Shown here: piece by piece, positions 1 through 12,277 of the stretch
Numbering within the stretch: the first letter of the stretch is position 1
How the letters are laid out: each line of letters starts with the position of its first letter
DNA from: Dipteronia dyeriana
Taxonomy: Eukaryota; Streptophyta; Magnoliopsida; Sapindales; Sapindaceae
Assembly (NCBI GenBank): GCA_032871835.1
Contig: CM065299.1
Coordinates: forward strand, 27,669,074 to 27,733,073
Reading direction: 5' to 3'
Length of the DNA stretch: 64,000 nucleotides
Notes under the pieces: model-generated
What the model saw: only the letters and a program-made list of their open reading frames with translations
Databases searched by the model: none
What the model was told of the DNA's origin: nothing
Translations under genes and position numbers: made by a program

Positions 1-2081
1 TCTAGTCAGAACAAAAGATGGAGTACATAAGCCAGTGTATTATACCAGCAAGACACTCCTACTAGCCGAGGCCAGGTATTCACAGGCAGAAAAAATGGCC
101 ATAGCATTGGTTTCAGCAGCAATAAAGCTAATGCCATACTTTCAGGCTCATACAATCCAGGTTCTCACCGACTGCCAATTGAAATAAATTTTACAAAAGC
201 CAGAGATTTCAGGAAGACTAACGAAATAGGCAATCGAGCTAAGTGAATTCGATATCCACTACGTCCTCAGGACATCCCTTAAAGGGCAAGCAGTAACAGA
301 TTTTATGACAGAGTTCAAAGAGCCAAACCTGAAAGCAAAAAAGATGTTGGGAAAAAATTTCCCATGGAAATTATATGTTGATGGCTCTTCAAACACTCAC
401 GGCAACGGGGCAGGGATCGTAGTATGCAATCTAGAATGAGATGATGTCGAATGTGCCATAAGGTTTGACTTCAAAGCAACCAACAATCAAGCTGAGTACG
501 AGGCGTTACTAGCTGGACTTAGAGTCTGTATAGCTCTTAGGGTAGATGAAGTCGAGATATTCAGCGATTCACAGGTAGTTGTCAACCAAGTCCTGGACGA
601 ATACCAAGCCAAGGGTGAAGGCATGATAGCCTACCGTGACATTGCAAAATAGCTCCTCCAGAAATTCAAAGAATATAGGATTGCCTAGATCCCCAGGGAG
701 AAGAACGAAAAGGCTGACGCTTTATCCAAACTGGCATCAGCAACAACCACAATCAGGCCAAAAACTATTCCGGTTCCATATCTCCTCAAACTGAGCACAG
801 TTGAACCGAAAAAATTTGAAATTTCAAAAATCCGAACACCGCTAGATTGTTGGATAACTTAGCTGAAAAGATTCCTGGAAGAAGGCTTGCTCCCGGAAGA
901 TCTCCTATGAGCAAAACGTATCAGGTATCGATCAGTAAGGTACACATTGGTCGGAGGAGAACTATACAGAGAGTGTATTCTCGAACACTACGAAGATGTG
1001 TACCAGAGGAGGATGCATATCGGATATTATAGGAAATCCATTGAGGAGTTTGCGAAAACCACACTGGGGGTAAGAGTTTAGCACACAAGGTACTCATGCA
1101 AGGTTATTATTGACATAATTTATTCTGCACGGCGATGTTCAGAGAGTTGCAATACTTGCCAAAGGATTGCTAATGATATCCGACAACCCCCTGAAAAACT
1201 CAGAAACCTCACATCCCCATGACCATTCACCATGTGGGGTTTGGATTAATCGCCCCAGTGCCAGCTGGGACAAGGGGTGGAGTAAAACATGTCATAGTAG
1301 TCGTTGACTATTTCACGAAGTGGGCAAAAGCTGAAGCATTGGTGCACATCACATAAGCAAATACCACAAATTTTGTGAAAAAGAATATACTTTATAGGTT
1401 TGGAGTCCTAAACACCATAATCACTAACAACGACACCCAGTTCGATAACCTGAAATTCAGACAGCTGTCAAAGAATACCGGATTGCCAATTACTATGCCA
1501 CACCTGCCCACCCTCAAACAAATGGGCAGGTTGAAGCAGTGAACAAAATCATCAAGCACACAATCAAAGTAAAGCTAGATGCCAATAAAGGAAGCTGGGT
1601 TGAAAAACTACCCGAAGTATTATGGGCGTATCGAACAACAACAAGAACGTCAACATGAGAGACTTCATTCACCTTAGCGTTTGGAACAGAAGCTGTTATC
1701 CACATAGAAACGTCATATGTATCACCTTGGGTCAGGCTATATGATGAAGATCAGAATGTCGATATGCTATTACAAAGTCTAGATGAGCTACAAGAGAAAA
1801 AGGAGAAGTACCGAATACGAAATATGGCATATCAGCAAAGAGTAGCTCGCCACTTCAACTCACATGTTCGGGTCAGGAAATTCCAACTCAGAGACCTGGT
1901 ACTCAGGAACGTGTCATTGAACACAAAAAATAAAGCTGCAGGTTCTCTGGTTGATAAGTGGGAAGACCCATACAAAATCGAAGGAATAGCTGGTCATGGA
2001 GCATATTCGATTGCACGACCCAATGGATGGGTTTTACCTCGACCATGTAATGTCCAATATCTGAAGATTTTCTATCCTTAA
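1..2081 (+). pseudogene. Ty3/gypsy (Tat/Ogre-type) pol, 3' part: RNase H and integrase, decayed
   Basis: Translation over the first 830 bases shows the end of the reverse-transcriptase-linked RNase H, then a second RNase H with the plant-type motif YVDGSSNTHGNGAG, the acidic NNQAEYEALLAGL block and SDSQVVVNQV. An additional RNase H of this kind is known from the Tat lineage of gypsy elements. Integrase follows: a DYFTKWAKAEAL-like core segment near 1300 and an open C-terminal part (1764-2081) ending in the WEDPYKI / Y..ARPNGWVLPRP region. Several in-frame stops (for example near 186, 437 and 650) and frame changes show that it is dead. The element begins outside the window. The superfamily is secure; the Tat assignment rests on the second RNase H and on the antisense ORF downstream. 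Confidence 0.8.
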
Positions 2082-2619
2082 ATTATTTTTTGGTTTTTCT
2101 TTTCTAGTCAGGTCAATTTTAGTCAGGTCAAATATTAGCTTGAAAACTTAAATCTTTATTGATTTTTGCAGTTATAAATAAAAAGCAAACTCAGAATTTT
2201 CGAAAAATGAAACATATGATAATAAAAACATATGAAAGACAAGCATGATAATAAGAACATGCAAATAGAATACTCAGGACCATTGATTCCCAAATGGGCG
2301 GAGAAGCTCGAAGGAGCATGCCAGCAAAGCAAGGTCAATTGACTTTAGCAAAAAGGTAAACCCGATGCACCAGATTTTGGAGAAAGGCTCGGGACGTTAT
2401 CAGAAAAAATTCTGGTGAAATGCGTAGCTGTGTTAAGCGATTTGAAAAGCTTAACGTTTCGGCAAACCCTTGTACAGAAAAACTGGGGAGACGTCCTCGG
2501 TAATGTGTAAGGACTCAAAACATATGAGCATGGTGAGCCTTGATGTAATGTTTGGGTAGCAACCGAGTATGAAACACGAGTATAAATCTACTTGCCTGTT
2601 TTAAGATGACTCGGTTAAT

Positions 2620-3050
2620 AATACTACCTAGTTTAATAAGATATTTGGCATAAAGATTACAAGAGTCAGTTTAATAAGATACTTGGCGTTAAAAATTATT
2701 CGGGAGACAATCGGTTTAATAAGATACTCGGTGAGGTTACCCGAACATCAGAATTAGCCAGTTTAATAAGATACTTGACATAAAAGATTGCAAGAGCCAG
2801 TTTGATAAGACACTTGCCATTAAAAATTATTCGGGTAACGAAACTAGTTTAATAAGATACTCGGTGAGGTTATCCGAACATCAGAATTAGCCAGTTTAAT
2901 AAGATACTTGACATAAAGATTGCAATAGCCAGTTTGATAAGATACTTGGGGTTAAAAATTATTCGGGTAACGAAACCAGTTTAATAAGATACTCGGTGAG
3001 GTTACCCGAACATCAGCAACAACCAGTTTGATAAGATACTCGGCAACAAT
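2620..3050. repeat. Tandem repeat block, period about 132 bp, in the 3' region of the gypsy element
   Basis: The core AGTTTAATAAGATACTTGG-like motif recurs about ten times (near 2631, 2670, 2711, 2759, 2799, 2844, 2892, 2931, 2978 and 3025). Larger units repeat every 132 bp; compare 2752 with 2884. A second block of short CAAAGAATTGTTT-like repeats lies at about 3140-3250. Variable tandem repeats downstream of pol are typical of Tat-lineage elements. The repeats lack the uniform spacers of a CRISPR array. Confidence 0.75.
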
Positions 3051-3261
3051 AGAAATCAAAATAAAGAAGTTAGTGAAATTCCTTGAGCAATGAATCAGAT
3101 CAAAACTACTCGGTTTTCAGAAATTAGTTAACTCAAAATTTCATTAAATAAAGAATTGTTTCAAAGAATTGATACAAAGAATTGTTACAAAGAATTGTTT
3201 CAAATAATCGTTACAAAGAATTGTTTCAAAGAATTATTACAAAGAATCTCTACAAAATAAA

Positions 3262-5930
3262 TCAGGAGGATTTTGAACCCTTGCCAATGCTTAGGTCGAG
3301 CACCATTTCATATTCACGGAGCAGACTTTCATTGGAAGGCCAAGCAATCGTGTCGACCGAATCGTCTATCCACTGGCTGTAATCTTCTCCTAGGATCGGC
3401 CTGACATCAGGCACCACACCTTCCACGACCGACTCCTGACTGACGTAAAAAGTCGAGAGGGAATGCTCAGATGGAACCTCCAAATGCATGGGATGAGGCT
3501 CTTTGCCTCGGCTACGGCAGTAAGCTCTCCACTCCTTCATCTGAGTCCGAATAGATTCCAAGGACCGAACCACGTGATTCTTGATCGACAGCTCCCAGTT
3601 GGTTCGGGCATTTTCAATTGCCCGATTCTTAACCTTGAAGAACTCGCCAACTAAAACTAGCCCTCGCTGAAACTCCCGAAAGAGAAGGGCATCGTAGGCA
3701 GGGGATCTTTTAAAACGATTAACCCACTGGACTTCAAGTTCCAGTCTGGTCTCTTTGGACAAGGACTTGACTGTCAAAGCTTGGCATTCCAAGTCCTCGA
3801 TCTTCTGTTCATACGCCGACTTGGACTGCTCCGCTTCCTGCTCGGCCTTAAGCATTGATTCTTGGGCAGAAAACAATAAGTTTTGAAGTGACGTAGCCTT
3901 CTCTTCTGCCAAAGAAGCACTCTCCTCGGCATCTTCCTGCTTTGCCAAACAATGGTCGGTAAACACTTGGGCAGAGCCCACCTCCTTATGATAAACCGCC
4001 TCAACTCGAGCATGGTTGTCCTCACTTTCCTTCAGCTGGGCCTCGACAAAGCCTTATTCGATCAGCCTGATGTTGCTGCATCTGAACCAGCTCAACGAAC
4101 TCGGCCACTATCTACAAAGAAGTTTAATTAAAAATCTGGTGAACAAGCAAGACAATTGAAGAGTTAGGAATAACTTACATAAGATGCGCCATTAAAAACA
4201 TTCTGAAGACACTCCGTTAAAGAGCCATCCTGAAAACAGCTCCAACGGTCATCCCCAATGAAAGCCCGACTGAATGACATCGCCTACAACAAATCCTGGG
4301 GGGAAGGATAGGAAGGGCCACCTGAGGGTTCAACCCTGACATCTTCAACCCTAGGAGGGAAGAGCCTCTGATCGGGTCCGAAGTCTCCACACTCGTTGAT
4401 GCTTCAACATCAATGCTCGGGGGAATCTCAGCTCCGGTGTCTTCATCACTGGAGTTGATAAATGAAACCACCCGAGGAACTTTATGAGGGTGAGCGAGAG
4501 AATTAATCACCTTCCTCTTCTCGGCCTAAGAGCGATGAAAGCCAAGATCAGCTGAGGGATCTTCCTGAACATCCTCCCGAAATGATTCAAAAAATTTAGG
4601 ATCTGTAGGTACTTATCCCTCAGAGGTTTTACCCCTATCACCGACGTCTGACCGCTCGGCAGGTCCTTCACCAAGACCCTCACTCTGCTTCTCCCCGTCA
4701 TCAGGTAACTCTTGAGTATGATCCGTTGGGCCATTCGGATCACTAGACTCCCCTACGGTCGACCAAACGACTTCCTCAGTGAGATATTCGGGGACTTGCT
4801 CCTCAGCCGCGTCAGATTCCTCGTCAGACTCAGGCAAAGCAATACCATCTTCGCTTTGACGAGAAGCTTCTTTTCTGCTCGTCTGAAGAATCGACTTCAC
4901 TTAGCGAGCCTGAAGGTCGCAGACGATGTCCGTATCATACACTTAGAAGAAAAAGGGCAATCATATCAGAATATAAAAAGAAAAAAAGATAAAAAATGAG
5001 GGTTACAAAGATCACTTACATCGCCTACGGTAGCCCGAAATCTGACTGAAGAAGCCTAGCTCTATCATCTTTTTCTCGTTAAAAAGATAAGTTCTGCTCC
5101 TCCTCTCTAGGGTGCGAACTGTTGCCCGAGCAAGCTGGTCAGCTCAGTATCTCTGAATTCAAGCTTTTTCTTGTTCCATACCTCGGAAGAACAGAAAAAA
5201 TGGGGAACCTTTAGCACTCTCCTAGTTTCCCCAACCGAGAGAGTGACTTCAAGACCAAGATTCTCTCCAGTGAAAAACCAACTATTCTTCCAGAACTTGT
5301 TAGATAAAGGGAATCCCCATACAAAATCCCTCTTTTTGGGGTCATAAGAGGTATCAACTCCCCAATTCACCTGTTGTCCCTTTCGGGGACCCAGCAATCT
5401 AGCGGATTAGACATAAGGAAATAGGTCCCTGTCTTACCAGATTGCCTCTTCGTGAAGAAGTGCCTGATTTCACTCGGGGAGGGCGGCGATAGGTTCATTC
5501 GGCTCCACATGTGCCATATGCACATCAAAATCTTGTAGCTGTTCGGAGACAGTTGAGTCGGAACGATCCCTACTTCAGCAAGAAACTAGGCAATGAATGG
5601 CTGAAGAGGAAGAGTGAAGCCGCAGCAGAGCATGGATCCATAAATTGCCACCAAGCCCGGGGGAGGATTTCACGCAGCTCTATCACCCGCATGAATCAAG
5701 GTAACCGAATTATCTAGGTCGAATCGGGCACGATATTTCCCGATCTCATCTGCCCCGACCACATTCGGTTTAACATCAAACCCACTCGATCGATCAGCAG
5801 AGAAAGAGAGACGAGATACTCAGAACGCCTCTTCAACATTGTTCTCATCAACAGTCTGCTTCCTGATCAGAATATTGCCCGAGTTGTGCTTATGGACTTC
5901 GTTTCTACTTTAATGCTTTCCCATCCTTGA
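3262..5930 (-). pseudogene. Antisense extra ORF of the gypsy element (coiled-coil protein, broken)
   Basis: On the strand opposite to pol, long coding-like segments run from about 5.9 kb down to a stop at 3262. The upstream part (5107-5397) has a W/F-rich globular block containing FWKNSWFFTGENLGLEV. It is followed by an acidic, Asp/Glu/Ser-rich linker (4613-4900, and about 4217-4510), and then by a 239-codon open segment (3262-3981) with Glu/Lys/Ala/Gln-rich heptads predicting a coiled coil. An antisense ORF between pol and the 3' LTR is a known trait of Tat/Grande/Retand elements. The protein family is often labelled 'putative gypsy-type transposon' (Transposase_28), and that family match is my inference. 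The frame changes several times, through introns or decay, so an intact product is doubtful. Function unknown. Confidence 0.55.
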
Positions 5931-6660
5931 TTGAAGTGGTACCCTGTGATTAGAAACAACAGATTCAGAACTAGATGAATCAGAATCAGAACTGGAAATA
6001 GAACTAAAAAGGACGTCAGGGTGAAGCCCATAAATGTCGACTTCTAGAAAAAGAGGTTCATCAGGGGGGATTTCCCCCAATAATCTTCGAATGCAGGAAA
6101 CCAGCTGGAAATCCCCACGATCGAGCGCTTCGAGAGCTATAGTGCAGAGTCAAAGATGGGAAATTGGTTCCATTAAAACTAACCTTGAATGAAATCTAAT
6201 GCAAAATCTTCAAACGGAGAATAGCGACCTTCTGCGTAAAGAAATCCGAGCTAGGAAGATTTTCTGGTACGAGTTTTTGAGAATGAACTAGCACAACCCC
6301 TCAGTGAAGAATTTAAAGGGGCAATAGCACAAAACCCTAAGATCTCAAGGCGGGAAAAATCAATGACAAGATTTGATGACATAGGCGGTGCACGGGGAGA
6401 CGCATAGGTTGTTTCTCATAAATGATATCGAAAAATGAAACGGTAAAGGACACGTGTTAAGAGAGGAACTGGCTTTGGCCGTAAGAATTACAAAACGTCG
6501 TAAACATTGAGATCTCGCTTGAGGAGGCAAATCGAATTTACAAGGTCACCATTAAGACATGCCATTATGACAAGACATTTACCTTGACATTAAAGAGATA
6601 AAAACTGAAGAATTGATTAAAATACTTTCGCTCGAAATGAAACCCTGTTCGGTAAAAATA
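5931..6660. other. Non-coding 3' region of the gypsy element
   Basis: This lies between the start of the antisense ORF and the polypurine tract. No conserved open frame is visible. It may hold the promoter of the antisense ORF, but no clear element was seen. Confidence 0.4.
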
Positions 6661-7464
6661 TTTTAAGGGGGTATTGTCGTATGTAAATTTTATTAGACGT
6701 ACACGTCATTGACAAAGAGGATATAATTGCCAGATAAACATCCAAATAGGCATTCAGAAAATATCCTACAAGACATCACCAAATAATGAGAAGCCCGAGT
6801 AAACAAGTATTGAACAAAATCTACTCGGGGTCAACTAACGTCATATACTACTCGGGGTCAGTTAATGATACTCGGGGCTGGTTAATGACATTTTCTACTC
6901 GGGATCAAATAAAGTCACTCAGGACCAGCTGATAGCGTGTTCTACTCGGGACAAACATGAAGAAACCGAATAAAAAGCCCAGCGCGTAGCTCACACTAAT
7001 CGAGTCATTAAAATACGCGAAGATATCCATATCAAAGAGGAATTCCAAGAAGAACATAATATCAAGCAGAAAGGGTTCCTAATCAGGCAACAATTTTATT
7101 TCTTCAAGAAGACTACACCTTTATAAGGAAATAAGCGCTAACTGGACTATACCAATAGAACCCATTCAATCTCAATACAAGTCTCTGAAACAGGAAATAA
7201 GACAAACTACTTCGAATAAGTAAACAATCGTAATTAAATACAAAGATCTTTTATTACTTGTACAAAGAGGATTAGGGTTCTATGGACATATAAATAGACC
7301 CATAATCTCGTCACAAAAATCCACTACCATTACCTGAACCACCAGCCACACTAGAAGATAAACCTCTGCACATGACAGAGCCAGCCAGAGTTCAGCCATA
7401 TTGACATAAAACAAAGTGATGATACAGACTTACATTTCTCATGTTAAACGGCCTAAGTTTAACA
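6661..7464 (+). repeat. Polypurine tract and 3' LTR of the Tat-like gypsy element (right end approximate)
   Basis: A purine run TTTTAAGGGGGTA (6661-6673) is followed by TGTCGTATG at 6675, the expected arrangement of PPT and LTR start. The LTR contains short repeats of CTACTCGGGGTCA between about 6820 and 6950 and a TATA-like stretch CTTTATAAGG near 7130. The right end is uncertain because the 5' LTR is outside the window. A TAACA at 7464 is one candidate, and the end could be up to about 80 bp further on. Confidence 0.55.
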
Positions 7465-7854
7465 TATCAACTTCATTTCTTATCGGCGGGAAATCAATTC
7501 GTTATCAGAATTTCATTAACAATTCTGAGAGCAAAGAAACTTTTATCATTCACAAGAGAAAAAAAAAGGAGTTTTCTTATACCTTTTAAAGCTACGAAAC
7601 TGTTGTGAATGAATCAAATTGAAGGTAATAGATCGATCAAGGTATGAACAGACTCTATACGACATTCAATTCTATAATACAAGTAACCAACAGAAATCCT
7701 TTTTTTGTATATGATGGTGACTCTTTGACAAGAATGAAAAACCTCTATTAAACTTCAAGTTTGTTGATAAACCATTCCACGAACTAGCGGCATTTATATT
7801 AATATTACCCTTCTAGTCCTTGATTCTGCCAACAGTTCAATCACCTTCTATTAC
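7465..7854. other. Short spacer between two gypsy elements
   Basis: AT-rich sequence with no convincing ORF. It ends with the target-site copy ATTAC (7850-7854) of the next element. Confidence 0.4.
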
Positions 7855-8187
7855 TGACGTAGCAGAAACAACAAAGTGCCTTTGAATTAAAGAATAAGTA
7901 AATTCCTCAAAACCAAGACAGTATAGTTTTTAGCTATTTTCAGAGAAAATGATCAAAGGAACCTTCCCCGATTCCCCCCCGTGTATGATCCTTAATAAAA
8001 ATAAAAATAAAAGGGTCTGTTTAGCAATCAATAGACAACTGGCACAAACAGACAAAAATCTAGCAAATTTAGTAAAGTAACAGGAAAGTAAACAAAACAA
8101 CAATAATAAAATATTCAACAACATTTCATGATAAAAGTCAGAGAAATGATTGGGAAAATAAAGAGTATTGGTTAGGCTCCTGCATCA
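7855..8187 (-). repeat. 3' LTR of gypsy element (left copy)
   Basis: 333 bp, clearly similar to 13803-14145, with TG/CA ends. It lies next to the purine tract on minus. Confidence 0.88.
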
Positions 8188-10595
8188 GTTCCCTTCGACT
8201 TGAGAAGAAGTCGACTCGAGTGGTTCAGCAATGAAAGTCCCGCCATCAGGAGGATGATACTTGAACAAATCAAAGACATTAAACGTCGAAGATATCTGGA
8301 GTGTTGGGGGTAGATCGATCACATACGCATTGTGATTGATCTTCTTTAAGACCCGAATGGGTCGACCTTTTTTTGTTGTAAGTACCCACAGGAAACCTGT
8401 GCTTGTGTGGACGGACCATAACCAAATCGCCTTCTTCAAAAAATTTATGTCAACGATGTTCATCAGCGTCCGCCTTATAGCATACGCCTCTGTCAAATGT
8501 TGTTGAACATCCTGGTGCATCTTACTAATGTGTTCAGCAAGGGCATTTGTATTTTTGCTATGACGTTTTGGAAGGGATACCACATCGACAGTGTGGTTTG
8601 GACACTTGGTATACACAATATCGAATGGACAGAAACCTGTTGACCTGTTCTTCATGCTATTATAAGCAAATTCAGGCTGAGGAAGTTGTAAATCCCATTG
8701 TTTGTGATTTTCACCAGCAAGACAACGAAGCATGTTACCCAAAGTCCGGTTCACATCCTCCATTTGGCCATCGGGTTGTTGGTGGTATGCACTGCTCATA
8801 TTGAGATTGGTGGCAAAGGGCTTCCGCAACTCTCGCCAAAAATGGCTCATAAATTTGACATCTCTGTCTGATGTGATGCTACGGGGTATGCCATGTAATC
8901 GCACTATCTCCTGAAAGACAAGTATAGCCAAGGTTTTAAAACTCGGAATGTGGTACGGGGCGGTAAGGCCTTTGTGAGGAAAGGCAGGTGCCTTGAGGCG
9001 AACAAGGCGGGCGCCACAGCCGGAAAGTGGAATTTTTTTTTAAATAATTGTAAAAAATTAGTAACATTCAGAACATTCATAAAATTAAAGAAATAAGTCA
9101 TATCTAACACTACCCCAAAACAAATGAACCATTAATAAAGATTTACCCAAACTCATAGTCTAAACCCTAACTAATAACCCAATACCTAGTTTGATAAACT
9201 TAGCTCACAAGAAATAACAATAACAATAACAATAACAATAATAAAAAAAAAAATCAGCTACCAATTGCCAGCATCTAAACCATTTGGAAGCTGAAAGCAG
9301 CCGACAGCTGCTATAATTAAAAAAAAAACTAAAATAAATAAGATATATATATATATATACACATATATTATTAATAATAATATAAATTTAAAATCAGCTG
9401 CCAATTGCCAGCATCTAAACCATTTGGAAGCTGAAAGCAGTTGACGGCTGCTATAATTAAAAAAAAAACTCAAATAAATAATATATATATGAAAGAGAGT
9501 GAGATGAAGAACAAAATACAAACAAACGAGAGAATAGAACCAAAGGGGATGAAGAAGAGATGTTGAAGAAAAAGATTTTTTTTTTTTTTTTAATTTGGAA
9601 ACTCGTCGCCGCCGGAACTGTGCGTTGCCAACATAGACTTAACCATCAGAATCAGATACCGCCACCAACAACTTTCCCTTCATCGCCGGCCTCCAAATTT
9701 GCCTCTATCAACGCAGATCTACGTTCGAAAAGTAGATCCCGCGTCACCGTCGAACAAGAGCATGTGGATCGTCACCGCCGGTACCAGATGAAGCGTCGAC
9801 CGTCGATTCTTCTGAACGGCCTTCCATCTGCTAACAGAGCAAAAACAAAATGCAGTCGAGTGAGGAGAGGCGGGCGAGTGAGTGCTTGTCGGCGGATATG
9901 CAGTTGCCTCGTGCGACGGAGGCGGGAGTTTGAACAATAGCAACCAGTGCGACCGAACTTGTTGAGGGGCGGGCTAGGCCACCTCGGAGCGGCGGCCTCA
10001 AGCCGCTTTTTAAAACATGGCGTATAGCTACGTTATTATCATCAAAACTTTTCTTACAAGGAATGAAGTGGGCCATCTTCGAGAAACGATCGACAACCAC
10101 CATGACGGAGTCAACGTGTTTCTTAGTCCGCAGCAATCCCAGTACAAAATCAACACTCACATCTTCCCATGTTTTGGAAGGGACCGGCAAAGGGGTATAC
10201 AACCCTGTGTTTTGGGTTGTTCCCTTAGCAGATTGACAAATGGCACAACGTTGCACATATCTAGAGATATCCTTTTTCATTTTCGGCCAATGGAAACGAG
10301 TTTCTAAGAGTGTGATGGTTTTGTCTCTGCCAATGTGTGCCGAGAGTCCTCCCTCAGGCATCTATTTTATCAATTGGCTTTGAAGAGATGTATTTGGGAT
10401 GCATAATTGATTCCCTTTAATTAAAAATCCCTTGTGTATAAAGAAGTCACCTGCTGGTTCTTTAAGATTACATTTGGCCCAAATAAGATGAAAATCTTCA
10501 TCTGATTCATGCAAGTCTTGTAAGCTATTGAAGGCAGTTATCTTGACATGAAGTGTGACTAGCAAAGAACCCCTCCTACTCGGTGCATCCGCCAC
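8188..10595 (-). pseudogene. Gypsy integrase, split by a hAT insertion
   Basis: On minus, 10595-10029 gives the zinc-binding region ([18 protein letters not shown]... then CQRCAICQ-like H2C2 residues) and the start of the catalytic core ([22 protein letters not shown]). The frame stops at 10029, where the hAT sits, and resumes at 8928 with AILVFQEIVRLHGIPRSITS, then the SAYHQQPDGQ and C-terminal regions down to about 8190. Removing the insert plus one copy of the duplicated 8 bp restores a continuous frame across the break. The C-terminus has GRPIRVLKKINHNAYVIDLP but no clear chromodomain. There are additional frame breaks. Confidence 0.82.
8929..10020. mobile_element. Non-autonomous hAT-like element inside the gypsy integrase
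   Basis: Flanked by an 8-bp target duplication AGTATAGC (8921-8928) / CGTATAGC (10021-10028), one mismatch. Ends are CAAGGTTTTAAAA on the left and, inverted, CCATGTTTTAAAA on the right. Subterminal GGGGCGG / AGGCGG-rich clusters at both ends are typical of plant hAT elements. Inside is a tandem duplication of about 140 bp (about 9252-9340 and 9393-9480, both containing CAATTGCCAGCATCTAAACC) and a GC-rich segment (9600-9960) with no recognisable transposase. The open frames there look like chance ORFs. Confidence 0.75.
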
Positions 10596-10655
10596 TCGAT
10601 TATGGATGCCAGCTTTATGTTTGAAAACAAAACTGAATTTTTGGAGGTATAGAAC

Positions 10656-11168
10656 CTAACGAGTGTGCATACGACTCAAATTCTTTTGAGAAATCAAGAA
10701 TTTAAGGGATTGATGATCACTATGTAGGATGAACTCTGGTTGGAGGCGGTAATGCTCCCAATGCTTAAATGTGCAGACAATTGCGTAGAGCTCTTGTTCA
10801 TATGTGGACCATTTTTGACTACTTTCACTTGATTTCTCACTGAAGAATTCTATATGTTGTCCCTCTTGAAGTAAAACAGCCCTTATTCCAACCATTGACG
10901 CATCAGTTTCGACTTCAAAGGGCTTATCAAAATTTGGCAAGCAGAGGACAGGTGCTTCACTAAGTTTTTCTTTAATTAAGGCAAAGCTTTCCTCTTGTTC
11001 TGGACCCCATTCCAATTGCTTTTGTTTCAAACAATTAGTCAACGGCGCCATAATGCTACTGAAACCACGTATAAAACGTTGTGAAACCAAGAAAACTACG
11101 AATATCATGAATGGTTTAGGGGGTTGGCCAATCTTTAATTGTTGCCACCTCATTCTCATCCATTTCAA
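10656..11168 (-). pseudogene. Gypsy RNase H region
   Basis: Open on minus with LTNCLKQKQLEWGPEQEESF, then VETDASMVGIRAVLLQEG (the RNase H first-aspartate region), SSQKWSTYEQELYAIVCTFK and the HSDHQSLKFL motif. This is the standard RT-linked RNase H of gypsy elements, directly downstream of the RT segment. It is out of frame with its neighbours. Confidence 0.85.
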
Positions 11169-11221
11169 TCCCTTCTTGGCTAATCACAAACCCTAAAAAT
11201 AGTAAGCGTGTCACTGCAAAG

Positions 11222-12277
11222 TCACATTTCTGAAAGTTCCAAGTACAATTTGTTTGCAAGCAGAACTTCAAAAACAGCTTTCAAGTGTTCAACATGGCTT
11301 TCTATAGTTGTGCTAAAAACCAAGATATCATCGAAGTAAACAACCGCACATTTGCCGATAAGGGGCTTCAAAACTTGGTTCATAAAACGCATGAACGTGC
11401 TCGGTGCATTGTAAAGACCAAATGGCATGACTTGCCATTCATAGAGCCCCTCCCCTGTCTTAAATGCGGTCTTCCATTCATCACCGAGTTTGATCCGAAT
11501 TTGATGGTACCCGCTCCTTAAATCAAGCTTGGTAAAAACTTTCGAACCCGCAAGCTTATCAAACATATCTTCAATATGAGGCATGGGAAAACGGTATTTG
11601 ACTGTTATTTTGTTGATTGCTCGGCTATCGACGCACATACCACACGAACCATCTTTCTTTGGAACCAATAAAGCAGGTACCGCACAAGGACTAAGGCTAG
11701 GACGTACATACTGCTTGAGCAGTAAATCATCAACCAATTCTTGTAATATAGCATGCTCTTTCGGGCTCATCTTGTAGTGTGGGAGGTTGGGTAGATGAGT
11801 TGGGGTAAGCTCAAAAAACTCATCCAAGAGAGGTCGGATCACCATAGGCACTTCTGTTGGTGGGTCCGTGTGTTCCTTGACTCGAAGTGCTAATATAAAT
11901 TGAGAGTTCTTAGTAGCTGAGCAAAATTCAGCGCCAGAATATGTAACAAGGTCAGGGTGAGTGCTGGAGTCAACGTTAGCTTTAGCCACTATAGAGTTAA
12001 GAAGGGCCAACATCTTTTTACCTTTCCAAACAAACCGATAAGTGTTGTCACGGCCATTGTGAATCGCACCCATATCGAACTGCCATGGACGACCTAGGAG
12101 TAATTGGCACGCATCCATTTCTAGCACATAACAGAGAACTTCAGCATAGTAGTTTTTACCAATTGAAAATTGAACTCGACAAACTTCAGTTACTCGCATT
12201 TCAAAGCCCTTTTTGATCCAGCACATCTTATAAGGGTTTGAGTGTTTTCCTGTTGGTAGTTGCAAAGCTTTAACCAA
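11222..12277 (-). pseudogene. Gypsy protease (C-terminal part) and reverse transcriptase
   Basis: A 351-codon open segment on minus. The N-terminal third is an aspartic-protease-like tail with [12 protein letters not shown] follows, with [20 protein letters not shown], the [13 protein letters not shown] motif and the catalytic YFDDILVFS. The catalytic motif is intact, but start and end are frameshifted relative to gag and RNase H. The closest functional description is a gypsy pol polyprotein fragment. Confidence 0.88.

Noticed and set aside
2620..3050. CRISPR-like regular repeats
   Set aside because: Repeats are imperfect, spacers are themselves repeated with a 132-bp higher-order period, and the setting is a plant gypsy element.
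9560..9940. 126-codon ORF as a host gene
   Set aside because: It lies wholly within the hAT-like insert, begins in a homopolymer run and has low-complexity Arg-rich composition; an equally long frame exists on the other strand.
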